A stretch of DNA of 47,404 nucleotides from Planomicrobium sp. Y74. GTDB taxonomy: Bacteria > Bacillota > Bacilli > Bacillales_A > Planococcaceae. The translations under genes and the position numbers were made by a program. Positions 30,008 to 37,861 of the stretch are shown in pieces; within the stretch, counting starts at the first letter, position 1, and the number at the start of each line of letters is the position of its first letter. The notes beneath the pieces are model-generated. The model saw only the letters and a list, made by a program, of their open reading frames with translations. It did not search any database and was not told the origin of the DNA. Where the stretch lies: positions 1-47,404 of the forward strand of contig NZ_RCWH01000013.1 in assembly GCF_003668635.1 (NCBI RefSeq), in the 5' to 3' direction.

Positions 30008-33000
30008 TTCACAAGCACTCCTTTTTGGTTTTTCATGAGTTTTACAGATTCTTTGAATGCGTTGATTGTTTCTGCGCGTGTCCATACATGCACGCGATGG
30101 ACGGCGGCTTGGGACGCTTGAGCTTTGTCCGGGGCGGGGGTCAAATCGATATAAGCTTTTTTGGATGCAGTCATCAGCCATTCGGTAAAGGGCAATAATG
30201 TTTCTGTATAGACGGTGAAACCATGCTTTTCCCAAAAACCGGTTTCGAGGAGCGGCAGGGACTTTTCAGTAATGAAAATACTGCCTCCTTCCGCCAGGTC
30301 AGCCAGTTGCAGAGAGGCTCCGCTCAATGCTTTATGCATTGCGACCGCGGGATCGGTATCTTGACCAATCACTTCACCTGTCGACATCATTTCAGGTGAC
30401 AGGAGAGGGGACAGGCCTGGCAGCTTAATATGAGAGAATACCGGTGCTTTGACGGTATATTCAGGTTGGCCGTTATACAGGCCGGCTATATCCAACTCTT
30501 CATAAGGCACACCGGTCAGGAGAGCGGTGGCCAGCTGCACAAGAGGTACGTTGGTCACTTTTGAACTGATTGGAGCAGTGCGCGAAGCCCGGGGATTGAT
30601 TTCCATGACAAACAGCTGCCCTTCTTCATAAACAAATTGAATGTTGAACAAGCCGGTGTAATTCATGTTCCGGGCAATATGCTTGGCGGTTACGGCAAGT
30701 TCCTCCCGTTCAGCGTTTGTCAGAGAGACGGGAGGAGTAATGGAAATGCTGTCCCCTGAATGGACGCCGGTTCCTTCAATATGTTCGAAGATTGCTGGTA
30801 TCCATGAATTTTCACCGTCGGTCAGAATATCCGCCTCCACTTCCTTGCCGGTGATGAAATGATCGACAAGAACCGGAAATACTGCTTCTGTCTTCGCAAG
30901 CCAGTCTTCAAGCTCTTGCTTGTTAGACAGCAATATCATGCCTTTGCCGCCGATTACATAAGACGGGCGCAACAGCACCGGATAGCCGAGCTTTTCCGCA
31001 AATTGTGGAATCTCTGCCGGTGTTTCCGCTGTGAAACTCGGAATCACAGGCAGGTCTATCGACTTGAGGAACGAATAAAATCGGTCACGGTCTTCCATCT
31101 GGTCCAATAAGTCGACCGAAGAGCCGAGCACAGTGATTCCCGCTTCTTCAAGGGCTCCTGCAACGCTGAGTGACGTCTGGCCACCGAACTGGATAATGAC
31201 ATCAGAAATACCTTCAAAGTCGAGTACATTGAGAATGTCTTCCGCAGTCAACGGTTCAAAGTAAAGCGCATCGGCAACTTCGTAATCGGTGCTCACCGTT
31301 TCAGGATTGTTGTTGATCATCACTGCTTCGTAGCCTAGCTTCTGAAGCGCCTTTACACTATGGACGCAGCAATAATCGAATTCAATGCCTTGGCCTATCC
31401 GAATCGGACCGGATCCGATTACAGCCACTTTTTTGCTGTTTGCCTGGCGCAAGTCAGAAGCGCCGTTCCAGGTGGAATAATAGTAATTTGTCTGGGAACG
31501 AAATTCCGCTGCACAGGTATCGATAACGCGGTAGGCGGGAAACAGATTCCAGCATTTCCGTTGTCCCCAGATTTCTGAAGCGGAAATCCCCCACATTTTG
31601 GCGAGCTGCTGATCGCTGAAGCCAAGCATCTTTGCCTGCTGGAGGCGCTCATATGTCATGCCAGACCAGGATAAGGATGATAATTTATTCCACTCATCGA
31701 CAATCCGCTTCAGAACATACAGAAAATACGGTGCGATGCCGGTCGATTGCTGCAGCGAATCGATGCTCTTGTTGCGTATCAGCAATTCGAAAAGCACGAA
31801 GAGTCGCCGGTCATCCGCTTCAATGGCCAGTGTTTCAAGTTGGTCCATCGGCATATTGGAAAGTGTGGGAAGGCGAAAGCCATCAAGCGTCATATCGAGC
31901 GAGCGGATCGCCTTCTGGAGTGCCGCTTCCATGCTTCGTTCAATCGCCATGACCTCGCCGGTAGCTTTCATCTGAGTACCGAGCAGTCGATTGGCATCAT
32001 GGAATTGATCGAACGGCCAACGCGGCAATTTTACAGCTACATAATCAAGTGCCGGTTCAAAACTGGCGAACGTGGTGCCAGTCACCGGGTTTTTCAATTC
32101 GGAAAGCGAATAGCCGAGTGCAAGCTTGGCGGCGATTTTGGCGATCGGGTAGCCGGTTGCTTTGGAGGCAAGCGCCGACGAGCGGCTGACTCGCGGATTT
32201 ACTTCGATTAAATAATATGCCGATGTTTCCGGATGAAGTGCGAATTGAACATTGCAGGCACCGATAATCCCAAGTGCTTCGATAATCTTGATGGATGCGC
32301 TCCTCAGCATGTGGTAATCCTGGTCGTTGATTGTCTGGCTTGGGGCTGCAACGATCGAGTCACCGGTATGTACGCCCACTGGATCCAAATTTTCCATATT
32401 GCAGACCGTGATGCATGTGCCGTTGGCATCGCGCATTACTTCGTATTCGATTTCCTTATAGCCGGCAATGCTTTTCTCAACGAGGCATTGCTGGATGGGA
32501 CTTGCGCTTAGCCCTTGTCCGACGAGGCCGATATAGGCAGTTTCATCTTTGGCAATACCGCCTCCGAAACCGCCGAGTGTATAAGCGGGGCGAACGATGA
32601 GCGGATAGCCGATTTGTTCAGCAAAATCCAGAGCATCCTCAACTGAATAAACAATTTCGCTGTGAGGCACAGGTTCATCCAGTTCATTCATTAAGGCACG
32701 AAATTGCTCCCGGTCTTCTGCTTTTTTAATGGAATCGATATTGGTGCCAAGGAGTTTTATGCCGAATTTTGCAAGAATCCCTGTATTTGTTAATGCCAAT
32801 GCCAAATTTAGTCCTATTTGACCGCCTACAGTGGCGAGCAGACCATCTGGACGTTCTGCTTCAATAATGGCAACCAGACTTTCCATGTTCAAAGCTTCAA
32901 AGTAAACCTTATCTGAAACGGATTTATCCGTCATGATCGTTGCTGGATTGTTGTTGACGAGAATCACTTTAATGCCTTCTTCTTTTAATGCCAGGCAGGC

Positions 33001-33096
33001 CTGTGTGCCTGAGTAATCAAATTCAGCGGCCTGACCGATGACAATGGCTCCGGAACCTATGACGAGTACTTTCTTTATGTCTTTATTTTTAGGCAT
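30004..33096 (-). CDS. carB: Carbamoyl-phosphate synthase large subunit, arginine type
   Basis: Makes carbamoyl phosphate from bicarbonate, ATP and glutamine-derived ammonia. Two homologous ATP-grasp halves are visible: the first with VIGSGAIVIGQAAEFDYSG at the N-terminus, the second with IGSGPIRIGQGIEFDYCC near residue 560. The C-terminal allosteric domain is short (about 930-1030). The total of 1030 residues equals the B. subtilis arginine-specific CarB and is shorter than pyrimidine-type PyrAB (about 1070). With argF adjacent, an arginine role is well supported. It overlaps carA by eight bases. Confidence 0.95.
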   Translation of the reverse strand: MPKNKDIKKVLVIGSGAIVIGQAAEFDYSGTQACLALKEEGIKVILVNNNPATIMTDKSVSDKVYFEALNMESLVAIIEAERPDGLLATVGGQIGLNLALALTNTGILAKFGIKLLGTNIDSIKKAEDREQFRALMNELDEPVPHSEIVYSVEDALDFAEQIGYPLIVRPAYTLGGFGGGIAKDETAYIGLVGQGLSASPIQQCLVEKSIAGYKEIEYEVMRDANGTCITVCNMENLDPVGVHTGDSIVAAPSQTINDQDYHMLRSASIKIIEALGIIGACNVQFALHPETSAYYLIEVNPRVSRSSALASKATGYPIAKIAAKLALGYSLSELKNPVTGTTFASFEPALDYVAVKLPRWPFDQFHDANRLLGTQMKATGEVMAIERSMEAALQKAIRSLDMTLDGFRLPTLSNMPMDQLETLAIEADDRRLFVLFELLIRNKSIDSLQQSTGIAPYFLYVLKRIVDEWNKLSSLSWSGMTYERLQQAKMLGFSDQQLAKMWGISASEIWGQRKCWNLFPAYRVIDTCAAEFRSQTNYYYSTWNGASDLRQANSKKVAVIGSGPIRIGQGIEFDYCCVHSVKALQKLGYEAVMINNNPETVSTDYEVADALYFEPLTAEDILNVLDFEGISDVIIQFGGQTSLSVAGALEEAGITVLGSSVDLLDQMEDRDRFYSFLKSIDLPVIPSFTAETPAEIPQFAEKLGYPVLLRPSYVIGGKGMILLSNKQELEDWLAKTEAVFPVLVDHFITGKEVEADILTDGENSWIPAIFEHIEGTGVHSGDSISITPPVSLTNAEREELAVTAKHIARNMNYTGLFNIQFVYEEGQLFVMEINPRASRTAPISSKVTNVPLVQLATALLTGVPYEELDIAGLYNGQPEYTVKAPVFSHIKLPGLSPLLSPEMMSTGEVIGQDTDPAVAMHKALSGASLQLADLAEGGSIFITEKSLPLLETGFWEKHGFTVYTETLLPFTEWLMTASKKAYIDLTPAPDKAQASQAAVHRVHVWTRAETINAFKESVKLMKNQKGVLVK

Positions 33097-34159
33097 GCAT
33101 TTTCACCTTCTTTTTCTGTTGTACAGTGGATAGGAACTGGCTGAACAATTCAAGATGGTCAGCGGGACCAGGCGCCGCTTCTGGATGGAATTGTACTGTC
33201 ATGATCGGAAGCTCCGGGTGGAAAAGCCCTTCAATGCTTCCGTCATTGACATTTCTATAGAGAATGGAAAATGGCGTTTCTTTGATGCTGGTGTCCTCCA
33301 CTACGTAACTGTGATTCTGGGAACTCATTGCGACGCGCAGCGTTTTCAGGTTTATCACAGGATGGTTGGCCCCGCGATGACCGAACCGCAGCTTTGTTGT
33401 CTTTGCTCCGAAAGCTGACGCAAGAACTTGATGTCCAAGGCAGATGCCGAAGGCCGGATACCGCTCTGCCCAGTCCCGGTAAACAGGAAAATAGGGAGAC
33501 AATGCGGCGGGATCCCCCGGTCCATTCGAGAATAATAGACCATCAAGCTGAAGAAGATCCAATCGTTCGGTCGATAATGTATATGGAATGACACTGACTT
33601 TGCATTGTCGCTTGAGCAATTCAGCGAGAATGGAAGATTTGTAATGGAAATCAATCAAGCCGATATGGATTGATCCTTCACCGAATGTCACGATATCCGC
33701 GTGGTTGTCAGCATCTGAAAAGAAATCAGTCTGCACGGCCGACCAGTGGACGATTCCGGAAAGAGAAGGCCCAATATGTGACTGCATAGTGCCAAAATCG
33801 CGCAAGGACTGGATAACAGAACGGGTATCAACACCACTTAATACAGGCACTTGCGCATTTTTCAAGAAACGGCCAAGCGTTATTGCCCCTTTCTCGACAG
33901 GCCCGTCATATAACTCAGCTACTACAATACCTGCTGCTTGAATCTTCTCTGATTGAAGATGATTGGCTTTAACGCCATATTGGCCGATTAATGGATAAGA
34001 AAATACAATGATTTGGCCCTTATAGGACGGGTCGGTCAACACTTCTTCGTAACCGGTCATTCCGGTGAAAAATACAATCTCTCCTTGAACAGCTCCGGGA
34101 TTCCCATTCCAATCCCCTTTAAACGAAGCCCCATTCGCTAACGACAACAATCCCGCCAT
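33089..34159 (-). CDS. carA: Carbamoyl-phosphate synthase small (glutaminase) subunit, arginine type
   Basis: Supplies ammonia from glutamine to CarB. The N-terminal CPSase domain starts MAGLLSLANGASFKGDW. The C-terminal class I amidotransferase has the nucleophilic cysteine in GICLGHQ and the His-Glu pair in QFHPEAAPGP. ATG at 34159 (356 residues) has AAAGGAGG eight bases upstream; GTG at 34165 is too close to it. It is the first gene of the arginine operon, downstream of a promoter that overlaps an arginine-repressor-like site. Confidence 0.94.
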   Translation of the reverse strand: MAGLLSLANGASFKGDWNGNPGAVQGEIVFFTGMTGYEEVLTDPSYKGQIIVFSYPLIGQYGVKANHLQSEKIQAAGIVVAELYDGPVEKGAITLGRFLKNAQVPVLSGVDTRSVIQSLRDFGTMQSHIGPSLSGIVHWSAVQTDFFSDADNHADIVTFGEGSIHIGLIDFHYKSSILAELLKRQCKVSVIPYTLSTERLDLLQLDGLLFSNGPGDPAALSPYFPVYRDWAERYPAFGICLGHQVLASAFGAKTTKLRFGHRGANHPVINLKTLRVAMSSQNHSYVVEDTSIKETPFSILYRNVNDGSIEGLFHPELPIMTVQFHPEAAPGPADHLELFSQFLSTVQQKKKVKMHA

Positions 34160-34230
34160 TTTCACTGCCTCCTTTGATTATTCATTAAAAATGTATATTT
34201 ATTAAGTTGGAAAATGTAATGAAAAGATGA

Positions 34231-34248
34231 TATGCAAATATTTAATAG
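34231..34248 (-). promoter_or_regulatory. Second, weaker ARG-box-like site in the carA leader
   Basis: TATGCAAATATTTAATAG resembles the arginine repressor box (TATGMATWWWWATKCATA) with several mismatches. It lies about 46 bp from the promoter site, towards carA. AT-rich DNA makes chance matches common, so this is tentative. Confidence 0.3.
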
Positions 34249-34267
34249 GTTTAGAGTATAGTATCTC

Positions 34268-34297
34268 ATAATAAAGTATGCATAAATATTAAGTCAA
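34268..34297 (-). promoter_or_regulatory. Promoter of carA-carB-argF with overlapping ARG box
   Basis: On the minus strand: TTGACT, 18-bp spacer, TATTAT. Bases 34277-34294 (plus strand TATGCATAAATATTAAGT) fit the Bacillus arginine repressor box with few mismatches, and fill the spacer and part of the -35. Arginine-dependent ArgR/AhrC binding would block polymerase directly. Confidence 0.6.
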
Positions 34298-34370
34298 TAG
34301 TATTTTTATTAATTAATAAAAAAGAAATATAAGTTTAAAAAGGAAAAGTCACGTTAAAAGGGAAGAAAAT

Positions 34371-34398
34371 AAAAAAACCCTTATAAAAGCAAGGGTTT
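34371..34398 (-). terminator. Minus-strand hairpin between divIC and the arginine operon
   Basis: On the minus strand, AAAACCCTT and AAGGGTTTT pair around a short loop, followed by TTTATTTT. It would stop antisense transcription from the divIC side before the carA promoter. On the plus strand the same stem is just upstream of the divIC -10. Confidence 0.65.
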
Positions 34399-34409
34399 TC
34401 ATGTATAAT
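34381..34409 (+). promoter_or_regulatory. Probable promoter of divIC
   Basis: A perfect TATAAT at 34404-34409 with a weak -35 (TTATAA) 17 bp upstream, inside the hairpin described above. The leader to the ATG is about 25 bases. Confidence 0.45.
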
Positions 34410-34441
34410 GGCAACAACGTAAGCAAAGGGGGAAACAAGTC

Positions 34442-34828
34442 ATGAGTTTGAAGAGAGAGAAAACCACCGCTGCTCCGGATGTCGCTTCAATACGGAATGA
34501 CTATGTCCGCTCAGTGGAACGGAAAGAAAAAAGGCAGATGGCCCATAAAGTACGGTTGTTCAGAAGACTTGCTGTCTTCGGCTTGGTTGTTTTACTGGCA
34601 ACCATCTGGATCGGGACCACCATCTATGCACAATCACAGACAATGGCCGAAAAAGAGCAATTGCGGGAAGAAGCACAGCTTGCACTTAAGGAAGTCAAAA
34701 AAGAGCAGGCGCAACTGGAAGAGCAGATTATCCTTTTGAATGATGATGAATATTTGGCGAAACTGGCTAAGAAAGAACTGTTTGTTTCTGAACAGGGCGA
34801 AATCATCTTTACCTTACCGGAAAAGTGA
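34442..34828 (+). CDS. divIC: Cell-division protein DivIC (FtsB-like)
   Basis: Bitopic septum protein that works with FtsL and DivIB in the divisome. A basic cytoplasmic N-terminus (1-41) is followed by one membrane span (about 42-62) and an extracellular leucine-type coiled coil (about 63-100). A conserved C-terminal segment DDEYLAKLAKKELFVSEQGE follows. The length is 128 residues. AAAGGGGG precedes the ATG. It has its own promoter, as its usual neighbours yabP and yabQ are absent. Confidence 0.94.
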   Translation: MSLKREKTTAAPDVASIRNDYVRSVERKEKRQMAHKVRLFRRLAVFGLVVLLATIWIGTTIYAQSQTMAEKEQLREEAQLALKEVKKEQAQLEEQIILLNDDEYLAKLAKKELFVSEQGEIIFTLPEK

Positions 34829-34845
34829 AGAAAAAACGTGATAAA

Positions 34846-34873
34846 AAGAGTCGTCAGTTGACACTCTTTTTTT
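34846..34873 (+). terminator. Intrinsic terminator after divIC
   Basis: AAGAGT-GTCA pairs with TGAC-ACTCTT around GT (one unpaired C in the left arm), followed by TTTTT. The -35 of the next promoter (TTGACA at 34858) lies in its right arm. Confidence 0.8.
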
Positions 34874-34885
34874 CATGGTTATAAT
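34858..34885 (+). promoter_or_regulatory. Sigma-A promoter of yabR
   Basis: TTGACA, 16-bp spacer, TATAAT, both hexamers perfect. The predicted leader is about 76 bases and holds a 6-bp ATGGCT/AGCCAT hairpin (34921-34938) followed by a T-rich stretch, which could act as a weak attenuator. Confidence 0.7.
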
Positions 34886-34967
34886 AAAAAGTAGGGATAA
34901 AACCCTAGGATATTAACTTTATGGCTTTTAACAGCCATCTTAATTTTTAAGGAGGAGCATTTTTTTT

Positions 34968-35387
34968 ATGTCGATTGAAGTAGGCAGCAAGTTAGAAGGT
35001 AAAGTTACAGGTATTACAAATTTTGGAGCGTTCGTTCAGCTTCCAACTGGTGCAACAGGCCTCGTGCATATTAGTGAAGTCGCCGACAACTATGTAAAAG
35101 ACATCAATGATCATTTAAAAGTTGGGGAAATGGTGGAAGTTAAAGTAATGAATGTGGAAGCTGACGGTAAAATCGGCCTTTCCATTCGCAAAGCAAAACC
35201 ACAGCCAGCTGGCGCAACAGATCGTCCACAACGCCCACGTCCAAGCAACCGTTCGTTTGACCGCGCGCCAAAAGAGAACTTTGAAACAAAAATGGCGAAG
35301 TTCCTTAAAGACAGCGAAGAAAATATGACGACGTTGAAACGCGCTACAGAATCCAAGCGCGGTGGCCGAGGCTCAAAAAGAGGCTAA
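34968..35387 (+). CDS. yabR: S1-domain RNA-binding protein (YabR, general stress protein 13 type)
   Basis: A single N-terminal S1 domain (about 1-72: VGSKLEGKVTGITNFGAFVQL, GLVHISEVADNYVKDI, DGKIGLSIRKAKP) is followed by a Pro/Arg-rich, then basic tail ending GGRGSKRG. The length is 139 residues. GGAGGAG lies twelve bases before the ATG with a run of T between. Related proteins bind the ribosome or RNA; the exact role is unknown. It is transcribed from its own strong promoter and ended by a hairpin. Confidence 0.92.
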   Translation: MSIEVGSKLEGKVTGITNFGAFVQLPTGATGLVHISEVADNYVKDINDHLKVGEMVEVKVMNVEADGKIGLSIRKAKPQPAGATDRPQRPRPSNRSFDRAPKENFETKMAKFLKDSEENMTTLKRATESKRGGRGSKRG

Positions 35388-35450
35388 CTTGCTAGCTGTT
35401 TTAATGGCATGGAAAGATGCTTCAGCACAGCTGAACCATAGTGATAATGG

Positions 35451-35482
35451 AACGCTTCTCAAACTGGGAAGCGTTTTTTTCT
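35451..35482 (+). terminator. Intrinsic terminator after yabR
   Basis: AACGCTTCTC pairs with GGGAAGCGTT (one G-T pair) around AAACT, followed by TTTTT. Confidence 0.88.
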
Positions 35483-35530
35483 AACAAATTTTCCGGTGTA
35501 GATTGATGCTTTTTTGGCAGCAGGGCAAAA

Positions 35531-35563
35531 AAATAAGCGTCCCTGCAATAGGGACGCTTATTT
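35531..35563 (-). terminator. Terminator of tRNA-Met
   Basis: A perfect 13-bp stem (AAATAAGCGTCCC with its complement, 7-base loop). On the minus strand it is followed by TTTTTTTG, directly after the tRNA gene. It also blocks plus-strand read-through. Confidence 0.88.
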
Positions 35564-35571
35564 CTATAAGA

Positions 35572-35645
35572 TGGCGGCAGAGGGGATCGAACCCCCGACC
35601 TCACGGGTATGAACCGTACGCTCTAGCCAGCTGAGCTACGCCGCC
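35572..35645 (-). tRNA. tRNA-Met (CAT), elongator type
   Basis: The minus strand folds as a complete tRNA. The acceptor stem is GGCGGCG/TGCCGCC with one G-T pair, and the D-arm has AGCTCAGCTGG. The anticodon loop TTCATAC carries CAT, the variable loop is AGGTC, and the T-arm is GGGGGTTCGATCCCC. The CCA end is not encoded. The first pair is G-C rather than the C-A mismatch of initiator tRNA, and the body is close to the B. subtilis elongator Met tRNA found at the same locus. It lies opposite to its plus-strand neighbours. Confidence 0.95.
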
Positions 35646-35666
35646 TTGGTGAAACGGACATTTCAT

Positions 35667-35695
35667 ATCATACTATCGAAATGGCAACAAGTCAA
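35667..35695 (-). promoter_or_regulatory. Promoter of tRNA-Met
   Basis: On the minus strand: TTGACT, 17-bp spacer, TATGAT. The predicted start is about 14 bases before the tRNA 5' end. The tRNA is therefore an independent unit. Confidence 0.7.
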
Positions 35696-35701
35696 TCGTG
35701 A

Positions 35702-35729
35702 TTTACAAAAAACTTTATTCCAGTAAAAC
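35702..35729 (+). promoter_or_regulatory. Possible promoter of tilS
   Basis: TTTACA, 16-bp spacer, TAAAAC. This is the only reasonable plus-strand promoter between the tRNA terminator and tilS. The match is modest. Confidence 0.35.
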
Positions 35730-35765
35730 AAGAGAATGCACCACAAGACCAGGGGGGTGATTGAT

Positions 35766-37178
35766 ATGAAGAGTTTTCACGAGCAGATGGCCGAGTATAT
35801 GACAAAGCATAAACTTCTCGAATCAGGGGATCGCGTGCTTCTTGGCTGTTCGGGAGGAATCGATTCGATGGTGCTGCTGCATTATTTGAAGTCTTGCGAA
35901 GCAACACTAGGAATCACTGTTGAAGCGGTTCACGTCAATCATATGCTGCGCGGCGATGAATCCGTCAAAGACCGGCTGTTTACAGAAACCATCTGCAGTC
36001 AATGGGACATCCCCTGCCACAGCCGTGATATTCCCATTCCTTCTATTTTAGAAGCAGCCGGCGGCAATAAACAGCAAGTATGCCGCCAGGAACGCTACAG
36101 CTATTTCGAGGAAGTGATGGAACAAAGGGGTGCCACCAAGTTGGCAACTGCCCATCATGCAGATGATCAGCTCGAAACCATTCTGATGTCCGGGTTGCGT
36201 GGGACGCTTCAATCAGGAGCTTTCGGGATGCCCGCGAGCCGTCCGTTCGGCAAAGGCCAGCTGGTTCGTCCTCAGTTGGCTGTGACAAAACAGGAAATCA
36301 CCGTTTATGCGCAAGACAATGACATCCCCTTCAGGGAAGACCCGAGCAACGCAGAAAATATTTATACCCGGAACAGAATCCGGAAAAATGTAGTCCCCGA
36401 ATTAAAAAAAGAAAACGCTGACGTATCGAAACAGTTTGTAGAACTCTCTGAAAGCCTGCAGGATGATCAAAAATTTCTTGTGGAATTGGCCAAGGAAAAA
36501 TTGGATTTGCTTCTTTCGTCCACAGACGAGGAAATCAGATTGTCAGCCGAAAGATTCAGAACCCATGCATCTGCTTTACAAAGAAGAATGGTTCTACTAC
36601 TATTAAACTATCTATATAGTGGCGAGCAAGTAATAGTCACAAGACAACTTGCCGAACAGGTGCAGGAAATGATGCAGAGTTCTTCTGGTACCATTTTTTT
36701 GCATTTGCCGCAAAATTATATGATGATTCGTCAATATGATCATGTTTTATTCAGTCGCCGAGGGTTGGAAGCGGCTCCGGAAGAATTCAATTCACTGATT
36801 ACCGGTGAATGGTCGGGAGCGGTGAATAATTTTCGTTATAAACTGATTTCACTGCAGCATTTCGAAGAACAGGAAGATGCTGTTGCTTGGTATTTCTCGG
36901 AAACAGCCGAGCCGCAGCTGCAAATTCGCACCAGGCTGCCGGGTGATCGCATTAAACTGCCTGGAATGGACCATTCCAAAAAAGTGGCCAGGCTGATGAT
37001 TGACGAGAAAGTTCCTGCCCCTTTGCGGAAGGAATGGCCCGTCATCACAGGCAGCAATGGCGAAGTTTTACTGGTGCCGGGCTTGCGCCCGTCACTGCAT
37101 ATCAGCCGTTTCCCGCGCCAGCAGGACAACTGGGTGCTTATGGAACAAAAATGTGAAGATCGCGAAAGCGAATTATAG
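35766..37178 (+). CDS. tilS: tRNA(Ile)-lysidine synthase
   Basis: Converts the CAU anticodon of minor tRNA-Ile to lysidine-AU, switching it from Met to Ile decoding. The N-type ATP pyrophosphatase loop SGGIDS is at residues 29-34, and [10 protein letters not shown] and [12 protein letters not shown] follow. The TilS C-terminal domain has [16 protein letters not shown] 35766 follows GGGGGGTGATTGAT and gives 470 residues. It precedes hprT and ftsH, the conserved order. The spoIIE, yabS and yabT genes that lie before tilS in B. subtilis are absent. Confidence 0.95.
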   Translation: MKSFHEQMAEYMTKHKLLESGDRVLLGCSGGIDSMVLLHYLKSCEATLGITVEAVHVNHMLRGDESVKDRLFTETICSQWDIPCHSRDIPIPSILEAAGGNKQQVCRQERYSYFEEVMEQRGATKLATAHHADDQLETILMSGLRGTLQSGAFGMPASRPFGKGQLVRPQLAVTKQEITVYAQDNDIPFREDPSNAENIYTRNRIRKNVVPELKKENADVSKQFVELSESLQDDQKFLVELAKEKLDLLLSSTDEEIRLSAERFRTHASALQRRMVLLLLNYLYSGEQVIVTRQLAEQVQEMMQSSSGTIFLHLPQNYMMIRQYDHVLFSRRGLEAAPEEFNSLITGEWSGAVNNFRYKLISLQHFEEQEDAVAWYFSETAEPQLQIRTRLPGDRIKLPGMDHSKKVARLMIDEKVPAPLRKEWPVITGSNGEVLLVPGLRPSLHISRFPRQQDNWVLMEQKCEDRESEL

Positions 37179-37189
37179 GAGGCCCACTT

Positions 37190-37741
37190 ATGTTACAGAA
37201 AGACATCGAAGAAATCTTGATCTCAGAGGAACGGCTTCAGGAAAAAGCCCGTGAACTCGGAGAAACCTTAACCAATGATTACAAGGATAAATATCCTTTG
37301 GCAATCGGTGTGTTGAAAGGTGCAATGCCATTTATGGGAGATTTGATGAAACGTTTTGACGGCTATGTTGAAATGGATTTCATGGATGTTTCGAGTTACG
37401 GCAACGCCACAGTTTCTTCAGGGGAAGTAAAAATCATTAAAGACCTAAATGCCAGTGTGGAAGGGCGCGATTTACTGATCATCGAAGATATCATCGACAG
37501 TGGCCTGACGCTCAGCTATTTAGTGGACCTCTTTAAATACCGGAAAGCGAACTCGATTAAAATTGTTACTTTGCTCGACAAGCCAACTGGACGGAAAGTG
37601 GATTTGAAAGCAGATTATATCGGCTTTGAAGTTCCTGACGCATTCGTCGTCGGTTACGGCCTTGATTTTGCAGAGAAATACCGCAACTTGCCTTATATCG
37701 GGATTCTTAAGCCAGAGGTTTACAGCGAAGAACAGGAATAG
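37190..37741 (+). CDS. hprT: Hypoxanthine-guanine phosphoribosyltransferase
   Basis: Purine salvage: converts hypoxanthine and guanine to IMP and GMP with PRPP. The PRPP loop [16 protein letters not shown] lies at about residues 95-110, and [15 protein letters not shown] and the C-terminal [18 protein letters not shown] are conserved. The length is 183 residues. TAGGAGG precedes the ATG. It probably shares a transcript with tilS (11-base gap). In some Firmicutes TilS and HprT form a regulatory complex with the ftsH promoter. Confidence 0.96.
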   Translation: MLQKDIEEILISEERLQEKARELGETLTNDYKDKYPLAIGVLKGAMPFMGDLMKRFDGYVEMDFMDVSSYGNATVSSGEVKIIKDLNASVEGRDLLIIEDIIDSGLTLSYLVDLFKYRKANSIKIVTLLDKPTGRKVDLKADYIGFEVPDAFVVGYGLDFAEKYRNLPYIGILKPEVYSEEQE

Positions 37742-37793
37742 ACATAAGTAGTTCACAGTCTGCCAAATTACCCCGTCAGGCGAGTGCTTATCG

Positions 37794-37823
37794 TTGTATG
37801 CTTAAATGTTCCTATGTTAGTAT
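37794..37823 (+). promoter_or_regulatory. Probable promoter of ftsH
   Basis: TTGTAT, 18-bp spacer, TAGTAT, placing the start near 37831, about 30 bases before the ATG. A second TATAGT lies a few bases downstream. The open frame back to 37784 therefore lies upstream of the transcript. Confidence 0.5.
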
Positions 37824-37861
37824 TTAGTATAGTTTTGGGAAACTTTGTGAGGAGGCTCGGG

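Noticed and set aside
30008..30235. 76-codon N-terminal extension of argF
   Set aside because: It lies wholly within carB in another frame; the ATGA overlap with a good binding site gives a normal 316-residue enzyme.
31632..32211. Plus-strand open frames opposite carB
   Set aside because: Shadows of the carB coding strand; carB has full family similarity and an operon context.
37784..37861. Hydrophobic N-terminal extension of FtsH
   Set aside because: It lies upstream of or within the promoter; ATG 37862 has GGAGG and gives the usual N-terminal membrane span.
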